A stretch of 64,000 nucleotides of DNA, taken from Staphylococcus xylosus NJ (lineage in GTDB: Bacteria; Bacillota; Bacilli; Staphylococcales; Staphylococcaceae). Below the pieces are notes generated by a model. The model had not been told where the DNA came from, did no database searches, and saw only the letters and a list, made by a program, of their open reading frames with translations. A program made the position numbers and the translations under genes. The stretch spans positions 310,001 through 374,000 of the forward strand of contig NZ_ANMR01000043.1 of assembly GCF_000338275.1 (NCBI RefSeq). Direction: 5' to 3'. The first letter of the stretch is position 1, and each line of letters opens with the position of its first letter. Shown piece after piece: positions 18,654 to 30,161 of the stretch.

Positions 18654-20297
18654 ATGAATTCTTCTAGTAACCAATCTAATGGTAAGAAGATATCTCCAGT
18701 TTTTATCTATAGTGCTATCATCGTAGCAATCGTAGTTATTATCGGTGCAGTATTACCGGGACAATTTGATTATGTTACGAATACGATTAAACTATGGATT
18801 ACAGATAAACTTGGATGGTATTACCTAATTCTTACAACGTTTATAGTTTTCTTCTGTGTATTTCTAATTTTTAGTCCTATTGGGAAATTAAAATTAGGTA
18901 AACCAAATGACAAACCTGAATTCAACACTATCTCATGGTTTGCGATGTTATTCAGTGCTGGTATGGGAATTGGACTTGTATTCTATGGTGCAGCAGAACC
19001 AATGGCTGATTTTGCAGCGCCACCAAATGCAGACCCAAAAACGACAGCAGCTTATACAGAAGCATTGCGTTCAACATTCTTCCATTGGGGATTCCATGCG
19101 TGGGCAATATATGGTGTTGTTGCATTAGCACTAGCTTATGCCCAATTTAGAAAAGGCGAACCAGGACTTATTTCAAGAACATTACGTCCTATCTTAGGTA
19201 ACAAAGTTGAAGGCCCAATTGGGACAATCATTGATGTACTTGCTGTATTTGCTACAGTAGTAGGTGTGGCCGTATCACTAGGTATGGGTGCCTTACAAAT
19301 TAATGGTGGGCTTAATTATCTATTTGGTATACCAAATAATGTTTGGGTTCAAGCTATAATCATAGTAGTAGTAACAATTTTATTTATTATGAGTGCTTGG
19401 TCTGGATTAAGTAAAGGTATTCAATATTTAAGTAACTTAAATATTAGTTTAGGGGCAATCTTGATGATTGCTGTACTTATTATTGGACCAACAGTATTGA
19501 TTTTAAATATGATGACGAGCTCTGCAGGTAGTTTATTAAACTCATTCTTATTAAATACGTTTGACACTGCAGCACAAAACCCTCAAAAACGTGAATGGAT
19601 GTCTAGTTGGACACTTTATTACTGGGGTTGGTGGTTAAGCTGGAGCCCATTCGTAGGTATTTTCATTGCACGTGTATCTAAAGGACGTTCTATACGTGAA
19701 TTTATAGGAGGAGTACTGCTAGTACCAGCTCTTGTAAGTTTCGTTTGGTTCAGTGTGTTTGGTGTGTTAGGTATTGAAACTGGTAAGAAAAATCCAGAAT
19801 TATTTGATATGACTGCTGAAACACAACTTTTCGGAGTGTTTAATGAGATACCATTGGGTATGATATTATCTATCATTGCTTTAGTATTAATTGCATCATT
19901 CTTTATTACATCGGCTGACTCTGCAACCTTTGTGTTAGGTATGCAAACGACTTATGGTTCATTAGAGCCATCAAACGTAGTCAAAGTTACATGGGGTATA
20001 GCACAATCATTAATCGCTTTTGTATTACTATTTGCAGGTGGAGGAAATGGTGCTGAGGCTCTTAACGCAATTCAAAGTGCCGCCATTATAAGCGCCTTGC
20101 CATTCTCATTTGTAGTAATCATGATGATGATTTCATTCTATAAAGATGCTAACCAAGAACGTAAATTCCTAGGTTTAACATTGACACCTAATAAACATAG
20201 ATTACAAGATTACTTACAGCATCAACAAGAAGATTATGAAGATGATATTATTGAACAACGTAAACCACTTAGAAATGCAGAAAAAAATGGTCAATAA
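18654..20297 (+). CDS. opuD: Glycine betaine transporter, BCCT family
   Basis: 547-residue transporter with 12 predicted helices. The family signature in TM8, SWTLYYWGWWLSWSPFVGIF, contains the aromatic cage for the trimethylammonium group; GMGIGLVFYGAAEP is the unwound TM3 region. It imports glycine betaine with Na+ for osmoprotection. AAAGGGAG precedes the ATG. This corresponds to the opuD2 locus of S. aureus next to acnA. It ends at a strong terminator. Confidence 0.93.
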   Translation: MNSSSNQSNGKKISPVFIYSAIIVAIVVIIGAVLPGQFDYVTNTIKLWITDKLGWYYLILTTFIVFFCVFLIFSPIGKLKLGKPNDKPEFNTISWFAMLFSAGMGIGLVFYGAAEPMADFAAPPNADPKTTAAYTEALRSTFFHWGFHAWAIYGVVALALAYAQFRKGEPGLISRTLRPILGNKVEGPIGTIIDVLAVFATVVGVAVSLGMGALQINGGLNYLFGIPNNVWVQAIIIVVVTILFIMSAWSGLSKGIQYLSNLNISLGAILMIAVLIIGPTVLILNMMTSSAGSLLNSFLLNTFDTAAQNPQKREWMSSWTLYYWGWWLSWSPFVGIFIARVSKGRSIREFIGGVLLVPALVSFVWFSVFGVLGIETGKKNPELFDMTAETQLFGVFNEIPLGMILSIIALVLIASFFITSADSATFVLGMQTTYGSLEPSNVVKVTWGIAQSLIAFVLLFAGGGNGAEALNAIQSAAIISALPFSFVVIMMMISFYKDANQERKFLGLTLTPNKHRLQDYLQHQQEDYEDDIIEQRKPLRNAEKNGQ

Positions 20298-20313
20298 ACA
20301 TACTTTATAATTT

Positions 20314-20348
20314 AAAACTGAGTATCCATTTGGATACTCAGTTTTTTT
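20314..20348 (+). terminator. Terminator of opuD
   Basis: AAAACTGAGTATCC pairs perfectly with GGATACTCAGTTTT around ATTT, followed by further T residues. Confidence 0.92.
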
Positions 20349-20381
20349 ATATAAAAATGAGGAAATGTCTGCTATTAGGAT

Positions 20382-20400
20382 GATAATGATTCTCAATTGA
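20382..20400 (+). promoter_or_regulatory. Fur-box-like sequence upstream of acnA
   Basis: GATAATGATTCTCAATTGA agrees at 14 of 19 positions with the Fur consensus GATAATGATTATCATTATC; the first half is perfect. It is 175 nt before the acnA start and may be unrelated to acnA. Confidence 0.4.
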
Positions 20401-20431
20401 TAATAATAACTTATTACACACTAGAGTCAAG

Positions 20432-20446
20432 ATAAGTTTTGCTTAT
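20432..20446 (+). promoter_or_regulatory. CcpC/CcpE-type operator upstream of acnA
   Basis: ATAAGTTTTGCTTAT is an exact ATAA-N7-TTAT dyad, the motif recognised by the LysR-type citrate sensor CcpC in Bacillus and its homologue CcpE in S. aureus at aconitase promoters. A further dyad, TTTAAATT with AATTTAAA, spans 20505-20534. Confidence 0.7.
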
Positions 20447-20574
20447 ACATACTGATTGAAAATTCAAATCTAAATTATAGATGTTTCTGGCTTTAGCTAG
20501 TTGTTTTAAATTACATATAATTATACAATTTAAATAACGGCATATATATTACAAAAATTTCAAGGGGGATTTAT

Positions 20575-23277
20575 ATGGCTTCTAATATTAAACAGCAATC
20601 GAAAAAATCGTTTGAGTTAAACGGCAAATCATATACTTTTTATGATTTGAACACTTTAGAAGAACAAGGTTTAACAAAAGTTTCAAAATTGCCATATTCA
20701 ATTAGAGTATTACTAGAATCTGTATTAAGACAAGAGGATGGTTTTGTAATTACTGATGAACATATTAAAGCGTTATCAGAATTTACTAAAGGCACTGAAG
20801 GCGAAGTACCATTCAAACCTTCTCGTGTTATCTTACAAGACTTTACAGGTGTACCTGCAGTTGTTGACTTGGCGTCATTACGTAAGGCAATGAATGATGT
20901 AGGCGGAGATTTAAATAAAATTAACCCTGAAGTACCTGTAGATTTAGTTATTGACCACTCAGTTCAAGTTGATAGCTATGCAAATCCAGACGCATTAGAG
21001 CGCAATATGAAATTAGAGTTTGAAAGAAACTATGAACGTTATCAATTTTTAAATTGGGCTACAAAAGCGTTTAATAACTATAGCGCTGTGCCACCAGCAA
21101 CTGGTATTGTTCACCAAGTAAACTTGGAATATCTAGCTAATGTTGTACATGCACGTGATGTAGATGGTGAAACAGTAGCTTTCCCTGATACATTAGTAGG
21201 TACTGACTCACATACAACAATGATTAATGGTCTTGGTGTATTAGGTTGGGGTGTAGGGGGTATTGAAGCCGAAGCCGGAATGCTTGGTCAACCGTCATAT
21301 TTCCCAATTCCTGAAGTAATCGGTGTTAGATTGTCTAATGCATTGCCTCAAGGTGCGACTGCAACAGACTTAGCTTTACGTGTAACTCAAGAATTACGTA
21401 AAAAAGGTGTAGTTGGAAAATTTGTTGAGTTCTTTGGTCCAGGTGTACAACACTTACCATTAGCAGACCGTGCAACAATTGCTAACATGGCTCCAGAATA
21501 TGGTGCTACTTGTGGTTTCTTCCCTGTAGACGAAGAAGCATTAAAATACATGCGTTTAACAGGTCGTACTGATGAACAAATCGATCTTGTGAAAAAATAT
21601 TTAGAAGAAAACAGCATGTTCTTCACTGTTGAAAAAGAAGACCCTGAATACACTGATGTAGTTGAATTAGACTTATCTACTGTTGAACCATCATTATCAG
21701 GACCAAAACGTCCACAAGATTTAATTTTCTTAAGTGATATGAAAAAAGAATTCGAAAAATCAGTTACTGCGCCAGCAGGTAACCAAGGCCACGGTTTTGA
21801 TGAAAGTGAATTCGATAAAACTGCAACAATCGAATTTAAAGATGGCACGTCAACTACAATGAAAACTGGTGATTTAGCGATTGCAGCGATTACGTCATGT
21901 ACAAATACATCTAATCCATATGTTATGTTAGGTGCTGGACTAGTTGCTAAAAAAGCTGTAGAAAAAGGATTAAAAGTCCCAGAATACGTTAAAACGTCAT
22001 TAGCTCCAGGTTCTAAAGTTGTTACTGGATATTTAAGAGATTCAGGCTTAACTGAATATTTGGATGATTTAGGCTTTAACCTTGTTGGTTATGGTTGTAC
22101 AACTTGTATCGGGAACTCTGGTCCATTACTAGAAGAAATTGAAAAAGCAATTGCTGATGAAGATTTGCTCGTTTCCTCTGTGTTATCAGGTAACCGTAAC
22201 TTTGAAGGTCGTATCCATCCATTAGTTAAAGCTAACTACTTAGCTTCACCACAATTAGTTGTTGCATATGCATTAGCAGGAACTGTGGATATCGATTTAC
22301 AAAATGAGCCACTTGGTAAAGGTAAAGATGGAGAAGATGTTTACCTAAAAGATATCTGGCCATCAATTAAAGAAGTTTCAGACACTGTTGATACGGTTGT
22401 GACTCCGAAACTATTTAAAGAAGAATATGAAACTGTGTACAATAATAATGAAATGTGGAATGAAATTGATGTTACGGATCAACCGCTATATGATTTTGAC
22501 CCTGAATCAACGTATATTCAAAACCCATCATTCTTCCAAGGTCTTTCTAAAGAACCAGGAACTATTGATTCATTAAAAGATTTAAGGGTTATGGGTAAAT
22601 TTGGAGATTCAGTAACAACTGACCATATTTCACCAGCGGGTGCAATTGGTAAAGATACACCTGCAGGTAAATATTTACTTGAACATGGTGTCCCTATTCG
22701 TCAATTCAACTCATATGGTTCACGTCGTGGTAACCACGAAGTGATGGTACGTGGTACATTTGCGAATATCCGTATTAAAAACCAATTAGCACCAGGAACT
22801 GAAGGTGGTTTCACAACTTACTGGCCAACAGGTGAACAAATGCCAATATTTGATGCTGCCATGAAATATAAAGAAGACGGCACAGGTTTAGTTGTTTTAG
22901 CTGGTAATGATTACGGAATGGGTTCATCTCGTGACTGGGCAGCTAAAGGGACAAATTTATTAGGTGTTAAAACAGTTATCGCACAAAGTTATGAGCGTAT
23001 CCACCGTTCAAACTTAGTAATGATGGGCGTTTTACCATTACAATTCAAAGAAGGCGAATCTGCGGATAGCCTTGGCATTGATGGTACTGAAGTTATTTCA
23101 GTAGATATTGATGAAAATGTAAAACCGCATGATCTTGTAAAAGTACAAGCTAAGAAAGAAAATGGCGAAGTAATAGAGTTTGAAGCAATGGCTCGTTTCG
23201 ATTCAAACGTTGAAATGGATTATTATCGTCATGGTGGTATTCTTCAATTAGTATTAAGAAATAAATTAGCCGAATAA
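20575..23277 (+). CDS. acnA: Aconitate hydratase
   Basis: 900-residue aconitase of the IRP1/AcnA type, interconverting citrate and isocitrate in the TCA cycle. The [4Fe-4S] ligands are the Cys in [10 protein letters not shown] and the two in [11 protein letters not shown]; the C-terminal swivel domain carries [15 protein letters not shown] and [14 protein letters not shown]. Such enzymes can bind RNA when they lose the cluster. AAGGGGG precedes the ATG. A CcpC/CcpE-type operator and a Fur-like site upstream fit citrate- and iron-dependent control. Confidence 0.97.
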   Translation: MASNIKQQSKKSFELNGKSYTFYDLNTLEEQGLTKVSKLPYSIRVLLESVLRQEDGFVITDEHIKALSEFTKGTEGEVPFKPSRVILQDFTGVPAVVDLASLRKAMNDVGGDLNKINPEVPVDLVIDHSVQVDSYANPDALERNMKLEFERNYERYQFLNWATKAFNNYSAVPPATGIVHQVNLEYLANVVHARDVDGETVAFPDTLVGTDSHTTMINGLGVLGWGVGGIEAEAGMLGQPSYFPIPEVIGVRLSNALPQGATATDLALRVTQELRKKGVVGKFVEFFGPGVQHLPLADRATIANMAPEYGATCGFFPVDEEALKYMRLTGRTDEQIDLVKKYLEENSMFFTVEKEDPEYTDVVELDLSTVEPSLSGPKRPQDLIFLSDMKKEFEKSVTAPAGNQGHGFDESEFDKTATIEFKDGTSTTMKTGDLAIAAITSCTNTSNPYVMLGAGLVAKKAVEKGLKVPEYVKTSLAPGSKVVTGYLRDSGLTEYLDDLGFNLVGYGCTTCIGNSGPLLEEIEKAIADEDLLVSSVLSGNRNFEGRIHPLVKANYLASPQLVVAYALAGTVDIDLQNEPLGKGKDGEDVYLKDIWPSIKEVSDTVDTVVTPKLFKEEYETVYNNNEMWNEIDVTDQPLYDFDPESTYIQNPSFFQGLSKEPGTIDSLKDLRVMGKFGDSVTTDHISPAGAIGKDTPAGKYLLEHGVPIRQFNSYGSRRGNHEVMVRGTFANIRIKNQLAPGTEGGFTTYWPTGEQMPIFDAAMKYKEDGTGLVVLAGNDYGMGSSRDWAAKGTNLLGVKTVIAQSYERIHRSNLVMMGVLPLQFKEGESADSLGIDGTEVISVDIDENVKPHDLVKVQAKKENGEVIEFEAMARFDSNVEMDYYRHGGILQLVLRNKLAE

Positions 23278-23318
23278 CTTTACAGTTAGAAGCATTAATT
23301 TAATAATAAAGATTCAAA

Positions 23319-23353
23319 CGAGGCTGGGGCATACATAGATATGTCTCAGCCTC
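23319..23353 (+). terminator. Terminator of acnA, GAGGCTGGG repeat type
   Basis: CGAGGCTGGGGCATA pairs with TATGTCTCAGCCTC around CATAGA; closely related to the hairpin at 13602. Confidence 0.7.
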
Positions 23354-23613
23354 AAAGGCGTTATTGAAGGCCTATGAAGATGTACATAATGTATTCCTTT
23401 ATTATATAGGTTGGGATAAATGCTTGGATTAACATTGCTTTGAAATAGCACTACCTGTAAGTGATGTTTAGATAATGAATATAGAATATGTTATAAATAC
23501 TTTATTGGAGTATTACTAAGGATAAACTAGTAAAATGCTATACTTAATTTTTTATGTTAATATTTAATAGTAAAAAAGATATAAGATGAACAATTGAAAA
23601 GAGGACGCTTATA

Positions 23614-24072
23614 ATGATTTACAGTATGACACAAATAGAATCACGGTATTCAGAGACTGACCAAATGGGTGTGATTTATCATGGTAATTACCCTACATGG
23701 TTTGAGGTAGCTCGTACAGATTATATCTCTAAATTAGGTTTTAGCTATAAAGCTATGGAAGATTCAGGTATTATTTCTCCAGTTGTTGATTTGGACATTA
23801 AATATATTAAATCTATTTTTTATCCAGAAACCGTAAAAATAAAAACATGGGTTGAAAAATATTCTAGATTACGATCTAAATATTGCTATGAAATATACAA
23901 TGAAGCTGGAGAATTAGCAACTACAGGATCAACTACATTGACTTGTATTAAAAAAGAAGACTTCAAGCCGATACGATTAGATAGATATTTTCCTGAATGG
24001 CACGCTGTATATAGCGATGTCGCTGAAAGAAATAAGGCAGGCGAGGACTTAGAAGTGGTTAAAGGCATATAA
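23614..24072 (+). CDS. Acyl-CoA thioesterase, hotdog fold
   Basis: 152-residue 4-hydroxybenzoyl-CoA thioesterase/YbgC-type protein. The motif RYSETDQMGVIYHGNYPTWFE at about 9-29 contains the catalytic Asp of the FcbC/YbgC branch and the helix that follows. It should hydrolyse a short or aromatic acyl-CoA in the cytosol; the physiological substrate is unknown. AAAGAGGA precedes the ATG. Own transcription unit after acnA. Confidence 0.88.
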   Translation: MIYSMTQIESRYSETDQMGVIYHGNYPTWFEVARTDYISKLGFSYKAMEDSGIISPVVDLDIKYIKSIFYPETVKIKTWVEKYSRLRSKYCYEIYNEAGELATTGSTTLTCIKKEDFKPIRLDRYFPEWHAVYSDVAERNKAGEDLEVVKGI

Positions 24073-24158
24073 GGCATGCTTTAGGCTTCAGTGACTAGCA
24101 TATTGAAACGAACAAGAGAATATATGTTAGTCAATAGCAATCAAACTAGAATTAAGCT

Positions 24159-24197
24159 AAAAAAAGCGTTTGGGAAGAGACCCGAACGCTTTTTTTA
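24159..24197. terminator. Terminator between thioesterase and HesB-like gene
   Basis: AAAAAAGCGTTTGGG pairs with CCCGAACGCTTTTTT around AAGAGA; A and T runs flank both sides, so it can act in both directions. Confidence 0.88.
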
Positions 24198-24290
24198 TTA
24201 TTTATCATGATTTATTTAAAATGTATAAAGGTTTCATACGCTTATTTCCAAAAATAAAGGCCAAGGGAGTTAGTAAAAGCTTGGAATAAT

Positions 24291-24587
24291 TTATTTTGTG
24301 GCATATGAAATTTCATCAATACTGTTACTAACATCAATATATAAATTGTGGTCTTCAAAATACCATAAATCTTTTTCAGCGATTACGACATCTAATCCAT
24401 CGTAATGATTTTCGTAACCAATTTCCACATCATTTTTCTTGTCTACACTGAAAGCAGGACTAAACCCTTGTTTTAGTTGGAATTCTCCGCCATAACGTAC
24501 AAAGAATTGTAAGACTTTGTCATCTTCTGGTAAATCTAGTTCTTCCTTAAACCAAGATACAGCATTATCTGAAAGTTCTATTTCCAT
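24291..24587 (-). CDS. HesB/YadR/YfhF-like protein (YneR type)
   Basis: 98-residue protein with the Fe-S biosynthesis (HesB/IscA) fold: [34 protein letters not shown], and a conserved [15 protein letters not shown] segment. It has none of the three cysteines of A-type scaffold proteins, so metal binding is doubtful. The ATG at 24587 is 9 nt from AAAGGAGA; an ATG at 24611 lies upstream of that site and is not used. Function unknown. Confidence 0.82.
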   Translation of the reverse strand: MEIELSDNAVSWFKEELDLPEDDKVLQFFVRYGGEFQLKQGFSPAFSVDKKNDVEIGYENHYDGLDVVIAEKDLWYFEDHNLYIDVSNSIDEISYATK

Positions 24588-24633
24588 AATAAAAGTCTCC
24601 TTTCGATTCATAAGATTTCACTTATGAACGTTG

Positions 24634-24683
24634 ATTACTAATTTTTAAATTAGTAATTTATACATTACCCACTTTGAGTAATG
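24634..24683 (-). repeat. Two adjacent dyads upstream of the HesB-like gene
   Basis: ATTACTAATTT-TT-AAATTAGTAAT (24634-24657) is a perfect 11-bp inverted repeat. CATTAC...GTAATG (24663-24683) follows. Both lie in the leader or promoter of the minus-strand gene; an operator is plausible. Confidence 0.5.
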
Positions 24684-24797
24684 TTAAAGGTAGTATAACA
24701 TAATTTTTCAATTAATTTCGACAAATGATTTACAAAAATATGAATTGTATAAATACTATGATAAAACGTTGTTTACGTAGTATAATAGATACAATGT

Positions 24798-24830
24798 TAA
24801 AAAGCTGGAAACATCTTAATGTCCCAGCTT
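24798..24830 (-). terminator. Terminator of plsY
   Basis: On the minus strand AAGCTGGGACAT pairs with ATGTTTCCAGCTT and is followed by TTTAAC. It sits about 50 nt past the plsY stop. Confidence 0.7.
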
Positions 24831-24881
24831 AGCGTTTGTTTACATAATTTATCCGTTTTTACACTGCGACTTTTGTAATAG

Positions 24882-25490
24882 TTACATCCATTTTATTTTA
24901 GGTTCTTCACCTTTGAATATTCTTACAATATTAGTACGGTGTCTAATTATCAGTAGTACGCCTACACCAATACTAACAACAAAGAGGATATAGTCTCGAA
25001 TTAATAATGCACCGATAACACAACAAATTGATGCAATGATACTTGAGAGTGATACATACTTTGTTAGATATAATATTCCAAAGAAAATTACTGCTAATAT
25101 TAATAATAAGACAGGATTAACTCCTAGTATGACTCCAGCACTTGTAGCAACGGCTTTACCACCTTTAAAACCAAGATAAACTGGATATACATGACCTAGA
25201 ATCGCGAAAGCACCTACGATAAGTCCATTTGTGAAAAATGTACTAATTGTACCTTCCGCATGAACAGGCAACCACAGTGGGAAAAAGACCACAATAAACC
25301 CTTTAAATATATCTAGAAAAGTAACTAAAAATCCAGTAGGTTTTCCTAGTACCCTAAAGCTATTTGTTGCGCCAGTGTTGCCACTACCAAATTGTCGAAT
25401 ATCTTTTTTGAAAAATAATTTACCTATTACATAGCCACTTGGAAAAGCACCAATGAGGTAACTTAGTATTAACATGATTACAATCATCAT
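24882..25490 (-). CDS. plsY: Acyl-phosphate:glycerol-3-phosphate acyltransferase
   Basis: 202-residue polytopic membrane enzyme making lysophosphatidic acid from acyl-phosphate and glycerol-3-phosphate, the first step of phospholipid synthesis in Gram-positives. Conserved cytoplasmic loops are visible: [48 protein letters not shown] and the last motif with EEPKIKWM at the C-terminus. Same length as S. aureus PlsY. Divergent from parE, as usual in firmicutes. Confidence 0.96.
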   Translation of the reverse strand: MMIVIMLILSYLIGAFPSGYVIGKLFFKKDIRQFGSGNTGATNSFRVLGKPTGFLVTFLDIFKGFIVVFFPLWLPVHAEGTISTFFTNGLIVGAFAILGHVYPVYLGFKGGKAVATSAGVILGVNPVLLLILAVIFFGILYLTKYVSLSSIIASICCVIGALLIRDYILFVVSIGVGVLLIIRHRTNIVRIFKGEEPKIKWM

Positions 25491-25654
25491 ATATAATCCA
25501 CATCCTTTAATGACATTAAAATTATTTTACCACATAAGAGCATCATAATACGAATAAAAATTTCAAATGAAAAGCATTTATCTACTGAAAATTGATTTGA
25601 CACTTGCAATTTATCAAGATTTATATAAGAATAACTAATGTATAGTTTTAAAAA

Positions 25655-25668
25655 CGAACGTACGTTTG
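25655..25668 (+). promoter_or_regulatory. SOS box upstream of parEC
   Basis: CGAACGTACGTTTG fits the LexA consensus at every position. It lies 16 nt before the parE start, so bound LexA would block transcription. Confidence 0.85.
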
Positions 25669-25684
25669 TAGGAGGGCGAAACGA

Positions 25685-27685
25685 TTGGCAATGAATAAAA
25701 AAAATAATTATTCGGATGATTCCATTCAGGTACTTGAGGGACTAGAGGCCGTTAGAAAAAGACCTGGGATGTATATTGGTTCTACCGATAAACGTGGCTT
25801 ACATCATCTAGTATATGAAGTTGTCGATAATTCCGTCGATGAAGTATTAAATGGTTTCGGAAGTGAAATCACTGTTACGATAAATAAAGATGAGAGCATT
25901 ACTATAGAAGATAATGGACGTGGAATGCCTACAGGTATTCATACTTCTGGAAAACCTACTGTTCAAGTCATTTTTACGGTACTTCATGCAGGTGGAAAAT
26001 TCGGACAAGGCGGTTATAAAACGTCAGGTGGCTTACACGGTGTTGGTGCTTCAGTCGTCAATGCTTTGAGTGAATGGTTAGAAGTTGAAATTTATAGAGA
26101 TGGTAATATATATTCTCAAAGCTTTGCAGATGGTGGGAAACCAACAACTGGTTTGAAAAAACATGGTAAAACTAAAAAGACTGGTACTAAAGTGACATTT
26201 AAACCAGATCCAGAGATATTCAAAGCATCTACATCGTTTAATTATGATGTTTTAAGTGAAAGACTACAAGAATCAGCATTTTTACTTAAACGCTTGAGAA
26301 TCATTCTAAAAGACTTAAGAGCAGGCAAAGAACGTGAAGATATCTTCCATTATGAAGATGGTATTAAAGAATTCGTTGCTTATGTCAATGAAGGGAAAGA
26401 AGTATTACATGATGTAGCAGATTTCTCTGGGGAAGCTAATAATATTGAAGTGGAAGTTGCATTCCAATATAACGATCAATATTCAGAAGGCATACTAAGT
26501 TTTGTTAATAATGTGCGTACAAAAGATGGCGGAACACATGAAGTTGGGTTTAAAACAGCTATGACGCGTGTGTTTAATGATTATGCACGTCGTATTAATG
26601 AATTAAAAGAAAAAGATAAAAATTTAGATGGTAATGATATAAGAGAAGGTTTAACTGCTATTATTTCAATTCGAATTCCTGAAGAATTGTTACAATTTGA
26701 AGGACAAACTAAATCTAAGTTAGGCACACCTGAAGCCAGAAGTGCAGTAGATTCAGTTGTAGCCGACAAATTACCATATTATTTGGAAGAAAAAGGACAA
26801 TTATCTAAATCGTTAGTTAAAAAGGCTTTAAAGGCACAACAAGCTAGAGAAGCAGCACGTAAAGCGAGAGAAGATGCACGTTCAGGTAAGAAAAATAAAC
26901 GTAAAGACACTTTACTTTCTGGTAAACTTACACCTGCACAAAGTAAAAATACTGAGAAAAAAGAATTATACCTTGTCGAAGGTGACTCAGCGGGTGGCTC
27001 TGCAAAGTTAGGTCGTGATCGCAAATACCAAGCGATTTTACCACTTAGAGGTAAAGTAATTAATACTGAGAAAGCACGTCTTGACGATATCTTTAAAAAT
27101 GAAGAGATTAATACAATTATTCATACTATTGGAGCTGGTGTCGGAAATGAGTTCAAAATTGAAGATAGTAACTACAATAGAATCATTATAATGACAGATG
27201 CTGATACAGATGGTGCACATATTCAAGTGTTATTATTAACATTCTTCTTTAAATATATGAAGCCATTAGTTGAGGCGGGTCGAGTATTTATTGCATTACC
27301 ACCACTTTATAAACTTGAAAAAGGAAAAGGTGCATCAAAAAAAGTAGAATACGCTTGGACAGATGAAGAATTAGAGAAATTACAACGAAAATTAGGTAAA
27401 GGTTTCTCATTACAACGTTATAAAGGTCTTGGTGAAATGAATGCCGACCAATTGTGGGAAACGACTATGAACCCTGATACGAGAACCTTGATCAGAGTAC
27501 AAGTTGAAGATGAGTTACGTTCATCTAAACGTGTTACAACACTAATGGGCGACAAAGTTGCACCAAGACGTGAATGGATTGAAAATCATGTTGAATTTGG
27601 TTTACAAGAACAACAAAGTATTTTAGATAATAATGAAATTCAAATATTGGAACAGGAAGCGCCTAATGAGGAGGAAGTAAATTGA
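25685..27685 (+). CDS. parE: Topoisomerase IV subunit B
   Basis: 666-residue GHKL ATPase that drives ParC2 strand passage for chromosome decatenation. Visible motifs: [20 protein letters not shown] and [14 protein letters not shown] for ATP; Toprim [13 protein letters not shown] and DADTDGAH for Mg2+. The TTG at 25685 is 8 nt from AGGAGGG, whereas the ATG at 25691 is 14 nt away, so TTG is chosen. The stop overlaps the parC start. LexA box upstream. Confidence 0.96.
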   Translation: MAMNKKNNYSDDSIQVLEGLEAVRKRPGMYIGSTDKRGLHHLVYEVVDNSVDEVLNGFGSEITVTINKDESITIEDNGRGMPTGIHTSGKPTVQVIFTVLHAGGKFGQGGYKTSGGLHGVGASVVNALSEWLEVEIYRDGNIYSQSFADGGKPTTGLKKHGKTKKTGTKVTFKPDPEIFKASTSFNYDVLSERLQESAFLLKRLRIILKDLRAGKEREDIFHYEDGIKEFVAYVNEGKEVLHDVADFSGEANNIEVEVAFQYNDQYSEGILSFVNNVRTKDGGTHEVGFKTAMTRVFNDYARRINELKEKDKNLDGNDIREGLTAIISIRIPEELLQFEGQTKSKLGTPEARSAVDSVVADKLPYYLEEKGQLSKSLVKKALKAQQAREAARKAREDARSGKKNKRKDTLLSGKLTPAQSKNTEKKELYLVEGDSAGGSAKLGRDRKYQAILPLRGKVINTEKARLDDIFKNEEINTIIHTIGAGVGNEFKIEDSNYNRIIIMTDADTDGAHIQVLLLTFFFKYMKPLVEAGRVFIALPPLYKLEKGKGASKKVEYAWTDEELEKLQRKLGKGFSLQRYKGLGEMNADQLWETTMNPDTRTLIRVQVEDELRSSKRVTTLMGDKVAPRREWIENHVEFGLQEQQSILDNNEIQILEQEAPNEEEVN

Positions 27686-30084
27686 GTGAAGTAATTCAAG
27701 ATTTATCGCTAGAAGATGTTATTGGCGATCGTTTTGGTAGATATAGTAAATACATCATTCAAGAACGTGCATTGCCAGACGTTCGCGACGGTCTCAAGCC
27801 TGTTCAAAGACGTATTTTATATGCAATGTATTCAAGCGGTAACACTTACGACAAAAATTTCCGTAAAAGTGCTAAAACTGTTGGTGATGTTATAGGTCAG
27901 TATCATCCGCACGGTGATTCGTCTGTATATGATGCGATGGTTCGCTTAAGTCAAGGATGGAAGCTACGACATGTACTTATAGAAATGCAAGGTAATAACG
28001 GTAGTATCGATAATGACCCAGCTGCTGCAATGCGTTATACTGAAGCAAAATTAAGCCGTCTTTCAGAAGAACTTTTAAGAGATATTAACAAAGAAACTGT
28101 ACCATTTATGCCAAACTATGACGATACGACGATGGAACCAATGGTCTTGCCTGCAAGACTTCCTAATTTATTGATAAATGGTAGTACTGGGATTTCTGCT
28201 GGTTATGCTACAGATATTCCGCCACATAATCTTGGTGAAGTGATTCAAGCAACACTTAAATTTATTGATAACCCGGATATAACTGTGAATCAATTGATGA
28301 AATATATCAAAGGCCCTGATTTTCCAACAGGTGGTATTATTCAAGGTGTGGATGGTATTAAGAAAGCGTATGAATCAGGTAAAGGGAAAATCGTAGTTCG
28401 TTCAAAGGTTGAAGTTGAAGAATTAAGAAATGGTAGAAAACAACTAATTGTTACAGAAGTACCTTATGAAGTTAATAAGAGTGCATTAGTTAAAAAAATG
28501 GATGAATTACGTGCTGATAAAAAGGTTGATGGCATCGTCGAAGTTAGAGACGAAACTGACCGTACAGGATTACGTATTGCAATCGAATTGAAAAAAGATA
28601 TTAATAGTGAAGCTGTAGCCAATTTCCTTTATAAAAATACAGATTTACAAGTTTCATATAACTTTAACATGGTTGCTATTAGTGAAGGGCGCCCAGTATT
28701 AATGGGCATTCGTCAATTTATAGATAGTTATTTAAATCATCAAATCGATGTTGTAACGAAACGTACACGTTATGAACTAGATCATGCTGAAAATAGAATG
28801 CACATCGTTGAAGGTTTAATGAAAGCTTTATCTATATTAGACGAAGTGATTAAACTTATTAGAGCTTCAAAAAATAAAAAAGATGCTAAAGAAAATTTGG
28901 TAGCTGAATATGACTTTACTGAAGCTCAAGCGGAAGCGATAGTGACATTACAATTGTATCGTTTGACGAATACAGATATTGTTCAGCTACAAGAAGAACA
29001 TGATGAATTGAAAGCGTTAATCGAGCATTTGAGAAATATTTTAGATAATCACGATGCATTATTAAATGTAATTAAAGAGGAATTAACCGAAATTCGTAAT
29101 AGATTTAAACAAAAGCGTCTATCTTCTATAGAGGCTGAGATATCAGAAATTAAGATTGATAAAGAAGTGATGATCCCTAGTGAAACTGTAATTATGAGTA
29201 TCACTAAACATGGTTATATTAAACGAACATCATTACGTAGTTTTAATGCAAGTGGTGTAGATGAAGTGGGTACTAAAGATGGAGACTCAATCATGAAATA
29301 TGAAGAAGTCAACACTTTAGATACAGCGCTAGTGTTTACTAATAAAGGTCGTTATCTATTTATACCTGTTCATAAATTAGCTGATATAAAATGGAAAGAT
29401 TTAGGGCAACATGTCTCTCAAATTGTGCCACTTGATGAAGGTGAATATGTTATTAACGCTTATTGTGAAAATGACTTTAAACCAGAAGCATTTTATATCT
29501 TAGCAACACGTAATGGTATGATTAAAAAAAGTAATATATCTATGTTTAAAACAACACGATATAATAAACCACTTGTCTCCATGAAGTTGAAAGATAATGA
29601 TGAAATTATAAATGTTATGCGTATATCAGAGACACAATTGATTACTGTGGTTACAAACAAAGGCATGTCGCTTACTTATGATAGTGATGAACTTTCTGAT
29701 ACTGGCTTGAGAGCAGCAGGTGTTAAATCTATCAACTTAAAAGATGAAGACTATACAGTATTAACAGATATTGTAACTTCAAATAATACAATATTAATGG
29801 CGACACAACGCGGATCTTTAAAACGCATCAGTTTCAAAGTATTACAAACGGCTAAACGCGCCCAACGTGGTATTACGTTATTAAAGGAATTAAAGAAAAC
29901 ACCGCACCGCATTATAGACGCTGCAGTTATTCAATCAGACCAAACGACTTATACAATCTACTCTGATAAACAGCAAGAGTCTGGCTTAATCAAGGATATC
30001 CACTTATCAGAACAATATACAAATGGTAGCTTTATCGTAGATACTAGTGATTTTGGTGAAATAAAGGATTTAGAAATAAAATAA
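27682..30084 (+). CDS. parC: Topoisomerase IV subunit A
   Basis: 800-residue DNA breakage-reunion subunit. The active-site Tyr119 is in [10 protein letters not shown]; a C-terminal beta-pinwheel with GyrA-box-like repeats occupies about 490-800. At the quinolone-resistance positions Ser80 is wild type and residue 84 is Asp, not Glu as in S. aureus; Asp84 is natural in other staphylococci. The TTG start overlaps the parE TGA by 3 nt, giving translational coupling; GAGGAGGAAG lies just before it. Confidence 0.96.
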   Translation: MSEVIQDLSLEDVIGDRFGRYSKYIIQERALPDVRDGLKPVQRRILYAMYSSGNTYDKNFRKSAKTVGDVIGQYHPHGDSSVYDAMVRLSQGWKLRHVLIEMQGNNGSIDNDPAAAMRYTEAKLSRLSEELLRDINKETVPFMPNYDDTTMEPMVLPARLPNLLINGSTGISAGYATDIPPHNLGEVIQATLKFIDNPDITVNQLMKYIKGPDFPTGGIIQGVDGIKKAYESGKGKIVVRSKVEVEELRNGRKQLIVTEVPYEVNKSALVKKMDELRADKKVDGIVEVRDETDRTGLRIAIELKKDINSEAVANFLYKNTDLQVSYNFNMVAISEGRPVLMGIRQFIDSYLNHQIDVVTKRTRYELDHAENRMHIVEGLMKALSILDEVIKLIRASKNKKDAKENLVAEYDFTEAQAEAIVTLQLYRLTNTDIVQLQEEHDELKALIEHLRNILDNHDALLNVIKEELTEIRNRFKQKRLSSIEAEISEIKIDKEVMIPSETVIMSITKHGYIKRTSLRSFNASGVDEVGTKDGDSIMKYEEVNTLDTALVFTNKGRYLFIPVHKLADIKWKDLGQHVSQIVPLDEGEYVINAYCENDFKPEAFYILATRNGMIKKSNISMFKTTRYNKPLVSMKLKDNDEIINVMRISETQLITVVTNKGMSLTYDSDELSDTGLRAAGVKSINLKDEDYTVLTDIVTSNNTILMATQRGSLKRISFKVLQTAKRAQRGITLLKELKKTPHRIIDAAVIQSDQTTYTIYSDKQQESGLIKDIHLSEQYTNGSFIVDTSDFGEIKDLEIK

Positions 30085-30100
30085 AACATCTTATAAAAAA

Positions 30101-30130
30101 TTGTTAGTAAATACAACTATATAGTGATAA
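30101..30130 (+). promoter_or_regulatory. Candidate alsT promoter
   Basis: TTGTTA at 30101-30106 and TGATAA at 30125-30130 are 18 nt apart. Transcription would begin just upstream of the structured leader. Confidence 0.45.
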
Positions 30131-30161
30131 AATACCAGTTAGGTGCAATAAATAATTAATA

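Noticed and set aside
21387-21848. 153-codon minus-strand frame inside acnA
   Set aside because: Antisense to a conserved enzyme, composition typical of a shadow frame.
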